Assembly: GCA_963836355.1 (NCBI GenBank)
Contig: CAWIJO010000007.1
Location: 62,001 to 126,000 of the forward strand
Direction of reading: 5' to 3'
DNA: 64,000 bases
Source: Palsa-506 sp963836355
GTDB lineage: Bacteria; Actinomycetota; Actinomycetes; Streptosporangiales; Streptosporangiaceae
Shown: positions 1-6,184 of the stretch, one piece after another
Layout: every line of letters begins with the position of its first letter
Numbering within the stretch: the first letter of the stretch is position 1
Program-made: the position numbers and the translations under genes
The notes under the pieces: generated by a model
What the model saw: only the letters and a program-made list of their open reading frames with translations
Databases searched by the model: none
What the model was told of the DNA's origin: nothing

Positions 1-178
1 GCGCTGTCCGGCACAGTCGCCAGCACCGACAGCATGCGCAGCCGCGCCGGATCGGCCAGGGCCGCGAACCGCCGGGACAGCAACCCGGCGCCCTGCGCCG
101 ACAACCGCTGCGCGCCGATGGGCGGGCAGCATGTCCCGCCTGCGGCTGGGCGATCGGCGGCGCCTTCCGGATGGCCAT
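1..178 (-). pseudogene. arsR: ArsR-family metalloregulator, 5' part, frameshifted
   Basis: The minus strand encodes the N-terminal part of an ArsR/SmtB winged-helix repressor and runs off the left edge. An ATG at 178 has a GGAGG ribosome site at 187-191 and begins MAIRKAPPIAQ. The frame then shifts by one base at about codon 15 into a stretch reading TCCPPIG and FAALADPARLRMLSVLA, the typical ArsR first helices. CC-type cysteines near the N-terminus suggest a metal or metalloid sensor. A dyad operator lies just upstream at 204-223 and ACR3 permease debris lies behind it. The family call is firm; the ligand (arsenite or another metal) is inferred. Confidence 0.7.
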
Positions 179-203
179 GGCACCCACCTCCATCCTCGAT
201 AAC

Positions 204-223
204 ATATTGACGTCCATCAATAT
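204..223. promoter_or_regulatory. ArsR-type dyad operator
   Basis: ATATTGA (204-210) and TCAATAT (217-223) form a perfect 7-bp inverted repeat with a 6-bp spacer. It lies 13 bp upstream of the ribosome site of the arsR remnant. AT-rich dyads of the ATTGA/TCAAT kind are typical ArsR/SmtB operators, so autoregulation of the former arsR is the likely role. Confidence 0.6.
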
Positions 224-366
224 TTTCTGCTTCGGGCAGGCTGCAGGATCCGGATGCACATCCGGGGCGGCAGCCAGAGAATGCGAACGGGCGGGCGGGC
301 GGGCGGGCAGTTGCCAGCCAACTGTGGCTCCGGAGCCGGGCCCCGAGGTTGGGGGCGGTCTTGGCG

Positions 367-596
367 CCCGACCAGGATGACGCCGGTCCGGTACGCCGGC
401 TGGTCGGGCAGCAGCAGCCGGGCCAGCGCGAACATGACCGCCGGGCCGATCACCCAGTTGAGCACGAGGGACGCGGTCATCATCCGCCGGTCGGCGGTGA
501 TCCGCCGGATCTCGGCGTACCGGACCTTTTCGAGCACCGGGTACATCATCACAGCAGCCCGAGCGCGATCGGCAAGCTGGTGCCGTGGATCGCTAC
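367..596 (-). pseudogene. ACR3-family arsenite efflux permease remnant
   Basis: Two adjoining minus-strand frames encode the TM1-TM3 region of an ACR3 (BART superfamily) arsenite permease. The first reads GTSLPIALGLL (552-596). The second continues MMYPVLEKVRY and VLNWVIGPAVMFALA to about VILVG (367-549). The junction reads ctg ctg tg atg atg, where ctg ctg gtg atg atg would restore GLLVMMYP, so a one-base deletion broke the gene. The remaining 7-8 membrane segments are missing. It points toward the arsR remnant. The gene cannot make a functional pump. Confidence 0.75.
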
Positions 597-743
597 CCGG
601 TTCACGGGGCGGCAGCCCGCGCTGAGTTCCGGCACGCCGGCCTGCGGCGGCGGTTGCAGGGAGGTCGCAGCCGCCGGCGGCCATCCTTGCGGGTGGCCGA
701 CAACAAACGGGATGATCAGGCCGGGCAGGTGCGCAGTTGCGCA

Positions 744-819
744 GTTGCGCCGTTCTCGCATTTCGGCAGGTCAGCCGGGCATCAATGTATCCCTAGAAGC
801 GGCCCTACAGTAGCCCTAG
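744..819. repeat. Dispersed 70-bp repeat, copy A
   Basis: One of four related segments (also 13871-13936, 24738-24814, 27280-27347). The shared pattern is GCCGTTCT, CGTTCCGCCAGGTCAG, ATCAATGT, then CCCTAGAAGCGGCCCTAC. Copies A and C sit about 110 bp before tRNA-Val att sites; copies B and D sit just before toxin-antitoxin operons. Function unknown. Confidence 0.65.
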
Positions 820-926
820 AGCGCCCAGGACAGTACGGGGAAATGCAGGGCAGTTGCCAGGGGCTGTTCAGGGCGGACAGCCTGGTCACAGGGCGGCAAT
901 CGCGATCTGAGACGCTCCACCGGCAC

Positions 927-972
927 CCTGACACGGAAGAGGTCACTGGTTCAAATCCAGTATCGCCCACCA
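927..972 (+). repeat. tRNA-Val attachment-site repeat 1 (att1)
   Basis: This is a 3' tRNA segment: CCTGACAC (anticodon loop, GAC), stem GGAAG, variable loop AGGTC, T-arm ACTGG-TTCAAAT-CCAGT, acceptor ATCGCCC, then ACCA. The 5' half of the tRNA is absent, so it is an att scar and not a tRNA gene. The leader and integrase start follow at once. Confidence 0.8.
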
Positions 973-1066
973 GCTCAGAGTATATTTTTCGAATGTGCAC
1001 TCTGCCGCCTCTGGCCACTTTAAGAGCCAACGGGACAGCGCCGACGGGGCATCACGGCCCTGCGGC

Positions 1067-1189
1067 ATGGCAGTCAAGCGTCGCGGCTCCGGCGAGGACA
1101 GCCTCTACATCGACCAGGCCAACGGTTACTGGGTCGGGTCGGTGTCACTCGGCTTCACGCCTGATGGCAAGCGCAGGCGCCGCACCGTC
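1067..1189 (+). pseudogene. Tyrosine integrase, N-terminal fragment
   Basis: The frame starts MAVKRRGSGEDSLYIDQANG and runs about 41 codons to KRRRRTV, the N-terminal AP2-like DNA-binding part of a phage/ICE tyrosine recombinase. It begins 95 bp after att1, the expected place for an element integrase. Beyond 1189 the similarity stops and unrelated sequence follows. The same start occurs at 9024 and as a few codons at 16605. A C-terminal integrase piece at 2597-2677 may be the other end of this gene. Confidence 0.7.
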
Positions 1190-1630
1190 GACGCGCTGCC
1201 GCCGGGTGTGCGGTCGTGGTGGCCTGGGGCTAGCCGGTTTGCGGTGGGGCTGGAGTCGGCCTCCTGGGTGGCCGAGGGGCGGGTGGTGAGCGTGACGCTG
1301 ATCGCCGTGATGGTGGTGACGGCGCGGGGCCGGCCGTCGTCGCGGGCGAGGTAGCGGGAGTTGGCGCATTTGACCTTGCGGGCGCTGTAGCGAGAGCGGG
1401 ACAAATTGGGGGAGGCGGCTCCGGCTCGACGACACCGGGGCGGAGAGCGATGGCAGTGCCCGCATTTTCGGAGGCCGCGCGCTCAGCTGACAGGCAACCG
1501 TGGCATCGGGAACATCACCGGCCAGCCGGGCCGCTCCGCGTCCGGCCGTCGGGGCCGGCCGTCGGGGCCGACGCTCAGCACTCATCGCCGGGCTATCCTC
1601 GGATAGGCCGACGCAGAGGAGAGCGCTGAC
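1190..1630. other. Unassigned stretch after the integrase fragment
   Basis: I see no gene here. A minus-strand reading frame (about 1145-1404) is open, but I recognise no family and it has no ribosome site. It is probably decayed mobile DNA. Confidence 0.4.
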
Positions 1631-2536
1631 ATGACGCAGCAGACCGCGGGATACGAGGACTCCGACATCCCGCTCCAGTCCGGGAGGCTCCGGGTGCGGC
1701 GGTGGGGTGCCGCGGATGCGCGGGCGGTGGTATGCGTGCCCGGCCTGTCGGCGAACCTGTGCGGCTTCGACCGCCTCGCCGAACGGCTCGCCGGCGACAC
1801 ACTGCAGCTGGTGGCGGTCGACCTGCGCGGCCGCGGCCGCAGCGAGGTGACCGGCGCGGGCACCTACGGCTGGCGCCACCACGCGCGCGACGTGCTCGGC
1901 ATCGCGGACGCCGTCGGCGCACCGTCGTTTGCGGTCATCGGCCAGTCCAGCGGTGCGGCCATCGCCATGACCTGCGCGCAGCTCGAGCCGTCGCGGGTCG
2001 AGCGGCTGGTACTGGTCGATCTTGCGGGCAGTCCTGACGAGCGGGCGGGGGTGCCTGTGGTCGCCTCGGTGAGCCGGCTCGGCGCGGTGTACCCGTCGGC
2101 GCAGGCGGCCATCGCACTGATCAAGCAGATCGGCATCGTTCCGGAGTGGGACCAGTACTGGGATCGCTACTTCCTGTACGAGCTGCGCGATGTCAACGGC
2201 GGCGTGGCGGCGAGCACCGACCGGGGCGCGGTGCTGGAGGATCTCGGGTACGGCAACGCGATGTACTGGTCCGGCCCGGATGCGCCGATCCACGCGCTGT
2301 GGGCCGCGGTCACCATGCCGGCGCTGGTGCTGCGCGCCCGGCAGGAGGTCCTGCCGGGGTTCGGGTTCATCCTGCCCGCCGCGGAGGCGGAGCGGTTCGC
2401 GGCGGCGGTGCCATCGGCACGGGTGGTGGAGATCGACGCGAATCACTACACGATCACGACGCACGACGATTCCATTGCTGCCATCGGTGCGTTCCTGGAG
2501 CGTCAGGTCCAGACGCCGAAAATCCAACGGATATGA
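1631..2536 (+). CDS. Alpha/beta hydrolase
   Basis: A 301-residue alpha/beta-fold hydrolase, probably cytoplasmic. An oxyanion-loop region follows strand 3 (VCVPGL), the nucleophile elbow is GQSSG at about residue 106, and a late histidine lies in DANHYTI near residue 277, so the catalytic triad looks complete. GAGGAGAG upstream supports the ATG. The substrate cannot be told; esterase, lipase-like and C-C hydrolase roles are all possible. It sits between broken integrase ends inside the first island and looks like an intact cargo gene. Confidence 0.85.
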   Translation: MTQQTAGYEDSDIPLQSGRLRVRRWGAADARAVVCVPGLSANLCGFDRLAERLAGDTLQLVAVDLRGRGRSEVTGAGTYGWRHHARDVLGIADAVGAPSFAVIGQSSGAAIAMTCAQLEPSRVERLVLVDLAGSPDERAGVPVVASVSRLGAVYPSAQAAIALIKQIGIVPEWDQYWDRYFLYELRDVNGGVAASTDRGAVLEDLGYGNAMYWSGPDAPIHALWAAVTMPALVLRARQEVLPGFGFILPAAEAERFAAAVPSARVVEIDANHYTITTHDDSIAAIGAFLERQVQTPKIQRI

Positions 2537-2596
2537 CCTGTCTCGACGGTGACGGTGGGTCTGGGGTGGCCGGAACGGACGCATGGGATCAGCGGC

Positions 2597-2677
2597 GTCG
2601 AGGTGGCCAGTTATTGCGCCGCCGCCGGTGCCGGGATCGGCATCCACCAGCTCCGCCGCGCGCACGCCACCGAGCTG
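2597..2677 (+). pseudogene. Tyrosine recombinase, C-terminal fragment
   Basis: The frame reads GIGIHQLRRAHATEL, the HxLR box and following helix of a tyrosine recombinase catalytic domain. Only about 27 codons remain. It then fuses to a stray copy of the pRiA4b-like gene. It may be the tail of the integrase whose start is at 1067, with the middle replaced by the hydrolase gene. Confidence 0.55.
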
Positions 2678-2750
2678 AGCGGTTCGCCTACGAGTACAAC
2701 TTTTCTTCGCGGCCTCGGAAGTACAGCTCCGTGTCGAGCGGATGGTGCGG
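2676..2750 (+). repeat. Duplicated fragment of the pRiA4b ORF-3-like gene
   Basis: About 75 bp matching 6003-6077 at roughly 90% identity (the part coding RFAYEYNFFAAWEVQ). It is too short to be a gene and marks a recombination junction. Confidence 0.65.
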
Positions 2751-2760
2751 CCAAGGGTAA

Positions 2761-2846
2761 GGTGCCCCCTTTGGTGACCTGGGTGATCTGTTCCCGCAGC
2801 CGGGGTTCCGACAGGTAGCGCAGCAGCGGCGGCGGAGAGGTGCACT
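2761..2846 (-). pseudogene. Tn3-family transposase fragment (tentative)
   Basis: The minus strand reads LLRYLSEPRLREQITQVTKG, resembling a C-terminal stretch of Tn3-type TnpA. Only about 28 codons remain. The nearby resolvase at 5096 would fit a former Tn3-like element. Confidence 0.4.
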
Positions 2847-3222
2847 AGGAGCGGAGTATGCTGCGGTAGACGGCGATCAGCGCGGCCTTCTGCTCGTCGG
2901 CCAGGCGCTCGTCGGCGCTGATGGCAGACTCCACCGACGATGCTGGGGGCCCGTCAGCCGCCGCGGCCCCATCCCCGGAGGGAGCCAAGTCGAGCAGGCC
3001 CGCCTGGGTAAGCAGCGTCTCGGCGGACACGTTCAGCGCTTCGGAGAGCAGCTTGAGCACGCGCACCGATGGGAAGTGCAGGCCCCGCTCGAGCTGGCTC
3101 AGGTAGGCATTGGAGAGAGACGTCATCTCAGCAAGCTGACGCAGTGACAGGCGGGCGAGCTTGCGCCGATTGCGGATGAAGGCGCCCAGGCATTGCGTCT
3201 GCCCGTTCCAGGTACCGGTCAC
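2845..3222 (-). CDS. XRE-family HTH regulator
   Basis: A 125-residue regulator with an N-terminal helix-turn-helix (LGAFIRNRRKLARLSLRQLA, then LSNAYLSQLERG). A short Pro/Ala linker and a C-terminal helix (DERLADEQKAALIAVYRSIL) follow. I chose the GTG at 3222 because GGAG lies 5 bp upstream; an in-frame TTG at 3273 lacks a ribosome site. A close paralogue lies at 62529, next to a phasin. Here it stands divergent to a PHA depolymerase. A role in PHA granule or depolymerase control is an inference from this repeated context. Confidence 0.85.
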   Translation of the reverse strand: MTGTWNGQTQCLGAFIRNRRKLARLSLRQLAEMTSLSNAYLSQLERGLHFPSVRVLKLLSEALNVSAETLLTQAGLLDLAPSGDGAAAADGPPASSVESAISADERLADEQKAALIAVYRSILRS

Positions 3223-3656
3223 TGCCGCTCCGTGATTAGGTGCTTTTCGCTCTCTGCTCAAGATGGTAAGCAAGTCTGCGGCGAACCGCGATCGGCTCGC
3301 CGCCGGGCAGTGGACCTATCGCAGGTGGCAGGGCAGGCCCGCCGGGAAGATGAGGCCTGCTTGGTCTCTCCGCCGCTCTTCTCCGCGCCGGTGCCGCCCC
3401 TTGCCGGGGAGCAGCGCCGTGGTCGCGCGCAGCACGTCCCCGGCGAACTTCCCCTGGCTGGCCAGCAGCCGTTCCGCCAGCTCGGTCCGCCCGGCATCAC
3501 CGCGGCCCGGCAGCCGCGCGAAACTCCCGCTTCGTCATCCCCTACGCATCGGTGACCGCCGCCGCCACCGTCCGCGCGCCAGCGACGCCAGCGTCACAAG
3601 CCCGTCCGCTAACACCAGCCCCCGTCCCTCCCCGGTCACCCCCGGAATCCAGTCAT
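3223..3656. other. Intergenic region, regulator / depolymerase
   Basis: About 430 bp without a convincing gene. Frames here are GC-rich shadows without ribosome sites. Confidence 0.5.
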
Positions 3657-3672
3657 GCTAACTAGACTTAGC
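3657..3672. promoter_or_regulatory. Dyad upstream of the phaZ promoter
   Basis: GCTAA (3657-3661) and TTAGC (3668-3672) form an inverted repeat with a 6-bp spacer, just before the -35 box. It starts TGCTAA and somewhat resembles the TGCTAGATATAGT motif of the two phasin promoters. Confidence 0.4.
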
Positions 3673-3675
3673 CTA

Positions 3676-3704
3676 TTGCGTACTATCCTGAGCATCGTTA
3701 CTAT
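3676..3704 (+). promoter_or_regulatory. Predicted sigma70-type promoter of the PHA depolymerase gene
   Basis: TTGCGT (3676-3681), a 17-bp spacer, then TACTAT (3699-3704). It sits in the only AT-rich patch before the gene, giving a leader of about 58 nt. Confidence 0.5.
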
Positions 3705-3715
3705 TCCCGTAACCG

Positions 3716-3731
3716 TGTGACTTCCGTCACA
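3716..3731. promoter_or_regulatory. CRP/FNR-type binding site
   Basis: TGTGA-CTTCCG-TCACA matches the classical CRP consensus TGTGA-N6-TCACA without mismatch. It lies just downstream of the predicted start of transcription, so binding would more likely repress than activate the depolymerase gene. Confidence 0.55.
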
Positions 3732-3768
3732 GATGCGGTAGCCACGGCGTGCCAGAGGAGGAATGGAC

Positions 3769-4719
3769 ATGCCTGTCAGGGATGACTACGCGCGCGAAGA
3801 GATCGTGCAGGCGGGCGGGACGCCACTGCGCGTCGCTATCCGGCCAGGCACCGGGACAGGGCCTCCGCTGCTGCTGTGCAACGGCATCGGCATGCGGCTG
3901 GAAGCCTGGCGACCGTTCGTGGATGCACTCGACCCGGCCATCGAGGTGATCCGCTTCGATGCCCCCGGCGTCGGCGGCTCTCAGCTACCCAATCTGCCGT
4001 ACCGTTTCACCACCTTGGCCCTGCTCCTGCGCGAGATGCTGCATAATCTCGGCCACCAGCAGGCCGACGTCCTGGGTATCTCCTGGGGAGGCGGGCTGGC
4101 TCAGCAGTTCGCGCTGCTCAACCCGCGCCTATGCCGGCGGCTGATCCTGGTGGCGACCGCAACCGGGCCGCAGACGATGGTGCCGCCCAACCCGTTGCCG
4201 CTGGCGAAGAACCTCATCCTGCGCCGCTATGGCGACCTGTGGGGAGGAAGCGCGAAAACCGACCCGGACGCGCTGACCAGCGCCCTGCGCAAGGCGCGGA
4301 TCAGCCCGCTCAGCATGGGCTACCTGTACCAGAACACCGCCGCGCTGGGGTTCACCACGCTGCCGCTGCTGCCGCTCATCCGCCAGCGCACCCTGGTGCT
4401 CACCGGCGACGAGGACCCTATCATCCCGGTCGCCAACGGGTGCATTCTAGCCGCGGGCATCCCGCACGCGACGCTGCACGTCTACCACGGCGGCCACGTC
4501 GAGCTGGCGACCCGCCCGAGCCTGCTCACGCCCCTGATTACCAGCTTCCTGGCCGCGCCGCCGCACGATGCCCGGCGCGCTGAACAAGGCCAGACCAGTC
4601 CTCATCCCCAAGATCAGGGCCCGCGCCAGGGCGCCGACGGCACCGCCGCCGCCCGGGCCGCCGCCGCAGTCCGCGACGCCCGCGAGCAGGCAGCCGCCAC
4701 CGAGGGGCTAGTGCGTTAA
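3769..4719 (+). CDS. phaZ: PhaZ-type PHA depolymerase (alpha/beta hydrolase)
   Basis: A 316-residue alpha/beta hydrolase resembling intracellular medium-chain PHA depolymerases. It has LLLCNGIGMRLEAW near residue 40, the nucleophile elbow GISWGGGLAQQF near residue 103, the acid loop TGDEDPIIP and the late histidine YHGGHVEL. The tail of about 50 residues is Ala/Gln/Arg-rich and low complexity. AGAGGAGG lies 7 bp before the ATG at 3769; an ATG at 3763 is too close to it. It is divergent from an XRE regulator related to one beside a phasin. The likely role is release of hydroxyacyl units from granules; substrate length is inferred. Confidence 0.75.
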   Translation: MPVRDDYAREEIVQAGGTPLRVAIRPGTGTGPPLLLCNGIGMRLEAWRPFVDALDPAIEVIRFDAPGVGGSQLPNLPYRFTTLALLLREMLHNLGHQQADVLGISWGGGLAQQFALLNPRLCRRLILVATATGPQTMVPPNPLPLAKNLILRRYGDLWGGSAKTDPDALTSALRKARISPLSMGYLYQNTAALGFTTLPLLPLIRQRTLVLTGDEDPIIPVANGCILAAGIPHATLHVYHGGHVELATRPSLLTPLITSFLAAPPHDARRAEQGQTSPHPQDQGPRQGADGTAAARAAAAVRDAREQAAATEGLVR

Positions 4720-4766
4720 TGCGCGGGTGAGGGTCTAACCGGCCGAGACCCCGTAACCGGGTGAGT

Positions 4767-4833
4767 CGGCGGGGGGAGTCTCACCCCCCGCCGCTCTCAG
4801 GACCGGACGTGACAGTCTCCCGTCATCCGGCCC
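4767..4833 (-). ncRNA. Group II intron 3' end (domains V and VI), remnant
   Basis: On the minus strand, 4800-4833 is a 34-nt hairpin matching domain V (GGGCCGGATGACGGGAGAC, then TGTCACGTCCGGTCC). A 10-bp GC stem with a 7-nt loop (4767-4793) follows, in the place of domain VI. The usual AGC catalytic triad reads GGC, with a matching change on the other strand, so pairing is kept but splicing is doubtful. No reverse transcriptase is present. Read from the plus strand, the stem could end the phaZ transcript. Confidence 0.6.
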
Positions 4834-5033
4834 CCATAGTCCGGCCTGCGGTGAACGCGACGAGTGCCAGTGGGCGAAGGCGAGCGGGACAAAGTGGGTG
4901 GAGGCTACGCCGCGAGCGCCACGGGATCCGGTGCCTGGACCGGGCACCTGGTGTGTCGGGGTGGGGTGCACCCCAGCCAGACGTCAACTCGTACCCCCGG
5001 ATCGTGTCCATCTGGGGCCGGTTTAAGGTTTAA
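4834..5033. other. Unassigned stretch beside the intron remnant
   Basis: About 200 bp with no recognisable gene. Its position fits decayed domain IV or the maturase tail of the group II intron, but no reverse-transcriptase motif is visible. Confidence 0.35.
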
Positions 5034-5071
5034 TTGACACCCGCTCGTCAGGGTTTAGGCTTCAACCTGAC
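5034..5071 (+). promoter_or_regulatory. Promoter and resolvase-type dyad upstream of the serine recombinase
   Basis: TTGACA (5034-5039), 16 bp, then TAGGCT (5056-5061). GTCAGG (5047-5052) and CCTGAC (5066-5071) form an inverted repeat that spans the -10 box. A res subsite used for autoregulation would look like this. Confidence 0.5.
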
Positions 5072-5095
5072 ACATTGGCGGAGCGTGGAGGGGCC

Positions 5096-5671
5096 GTGGC
5101 CAGTGAGCAGCGCGTGGGCTACATCCGGGTCAGCTCGCTGGGACAGAACCCTGTCCGGCAGCTGGAGGGCGTCAGGGCGGACACGGTGTTCACCGACACC
5201 GTCTCCGGCAAGAGCACCGACCGTCCTCAGCTACAGGCGATGCTCAGGTTTGCCCGTGCCGGTGACACCATCATCGTTCACTCGATGGACCGGCTGGCCC
5301 GTAACCTGGAGGACCTGCGCCGCCTGGTGCGCGAGCTCACCGGCCGCGGCGTGTGCGTCCAGTTCATGAAGGAACAGCTGACCTTCACCGCCGAGGAATC
5401 GCCGATGGCCACCTTGCTGCTGTCGGTGCTGGGAGCATTCGCAGAGTTCGAACGGGCGCTGATCCGGGAGCGCCAGGCCGAGGGAATCGCGCTGGCCCGG
5501 GCGCGCGGTGCCTACCGAGGCCGCAGGCCCTCCTTAAGCAGCGACCAGGCCGAGACTGTCCGGGCCCGTGCCGCGGCCGGGGAGCCCAAGGCGAGCCTGG
5601 CCCGCGAGCTCGGTATCAGCCGCCAGACTCTCTATGCCTACCTGCGTCCGACAGAACCAGCATCACCGTAG
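5096..5671 (+). CDS. Serine resolvase/invertase
   Basis: A 191-residue small serine recombinase of the Tn3 resolvase / DNA invertase group. The catalytic serine lies in GYIRVSS near the start. SMDRLARNLEDLRRLV and AEFERALIRERQAEGI form the catalytic domain and E-helix. The C-terminal helix-turn-helix is ARELGISRQTLYAYL. GTG at 5096 has GGAGGGG just upstream and is preferred to the ATG at 5075. The length is normal, so it is probably intact. It may have resolved cointegrates of a Tn3-like element now reduced to a transposase scrap at 2761. Confidence 0.88.
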   Translation: MASEQRVGYIRVSSLGQNPVRQLEGVRADTVFTDTVSGKSTDRPQLQAMLRFARAGDTIIVHSMDRLARNLEDLRRLVRELTGRGVCVQFMKEQLTFTAEESPMATLLLSVLGAFAEFERALIRERQAEGIALARARGAYRGRRPSLSSDQAETVRARAAAGEPKASLARELGISRQTLYAYLRPTEPASP

Positions 5672-5715
5672 GCCGCCCGGGCCGCGGGCTGCCCCGGTGA
5701 GGCCAGGATGGCGTG

Positions 5716-6165
5716 ATGACTGATGTTGCTGACCCTGTTCCCTCTTCCGACCTCAACGTCTATCAGCTGCGGGTAGTGATCGCGGGGATCAGCCCGCTGA
5801 TCTGGCGGCGGCTGCTGGTACCCGCGCAGACCACGATCGCGCAGCTGCACACCGTGCTGCAGACCGTGTTCGGCCGGGGTGGTGAGCACCTGCACCGCTT
5901 CGTCATTCACGGCGCCGAGTACGGCATCTCCTACATCGGCGGACCCGGCTTCCGCGACGACGCCCGCATCATCCGGGTCGGCGAGCTGGGTCCGCGTCTC
6001 GGCGAGCGGTTCGCCTACGAGTACAACTTCTTCGCGGCCTGGGAAGTACAGCTGCGTGTCGAGCGGATGGTGCAGGCCGGGCCCGGGCGGACGTATCCGC
6101 GCTGTATCTGTGGTCGTCGCGCCGGGTTTACCGGGAGGAACGTCAGCATCGCGTCCCAGCGGTGA
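5716..6165 (+). CDS. Plasmid pRiA4b ORF-3-like protein, truncated
   Basis: A 149-residue protein of the pRiA4b ORF-3 family. It begins with the usual YQLRVVIAGISPLIWRRLLV and TIAQLHTVLQTVFG and continues through RFAYEYNFFAAWEVQLRVE to TYPRCICGRR. Family members normally go on after the RRACPPED region, and here the frame changes and stops soon after. The tail is therefore lost and the gene is probably non-functional. ATG at 5716 follows AGGA at 8 bp. A 75-bp piece of this gene is duplicated at 2676. Confidence 0.7.
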   Translation: MTDVADPVPSSDLNVYQLRVVIAGISPLIWRRLLVPAQTTIAQLHTVLQTVFGRGGEHLHRFVIHGAEYGISYIGGPGFRDDARIIRVGELGPRLGERFAYEYNFFAAWEVQLRVERMVQAGPGRTYPRCICGRRAGFTGRNVSIASQR

Positions 6166-6184
6166 AGCCCTGCAGGTCAGGTCT

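Larger units (their letters stand above)
682..972. repeat. Island-end repeat, copy 1 (matches 24685-24967)
   Basis: About 285 bp are roughly 90% identical by eye to 24685-24967, and both copies end at the tRNA-Val att core. This is probably the right end of one family of integrated element, so an older island of the same kind once ended here. Confidence 0.75.

Noticed and set aside
895..972. Complete tRNA genes at the four att repeats
   Set aside because: The T-arm and acceptor 3' strand are right, but there is no D-arm and no GGGCGAT 5' strand before any copy.
1145..2845. 566-codon minus-strand frame
   Set aside because: It is the shadow of the plus-strand hydrolase gene, which has a proper ribosome site and catalytic motifs.
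3263..3661. 132-codon gene between the XRE regulator and phaZ
   Set aside because: Arg/Pro-rich, no ribosome site, and it would overlap the predicted phaZ promoter region.
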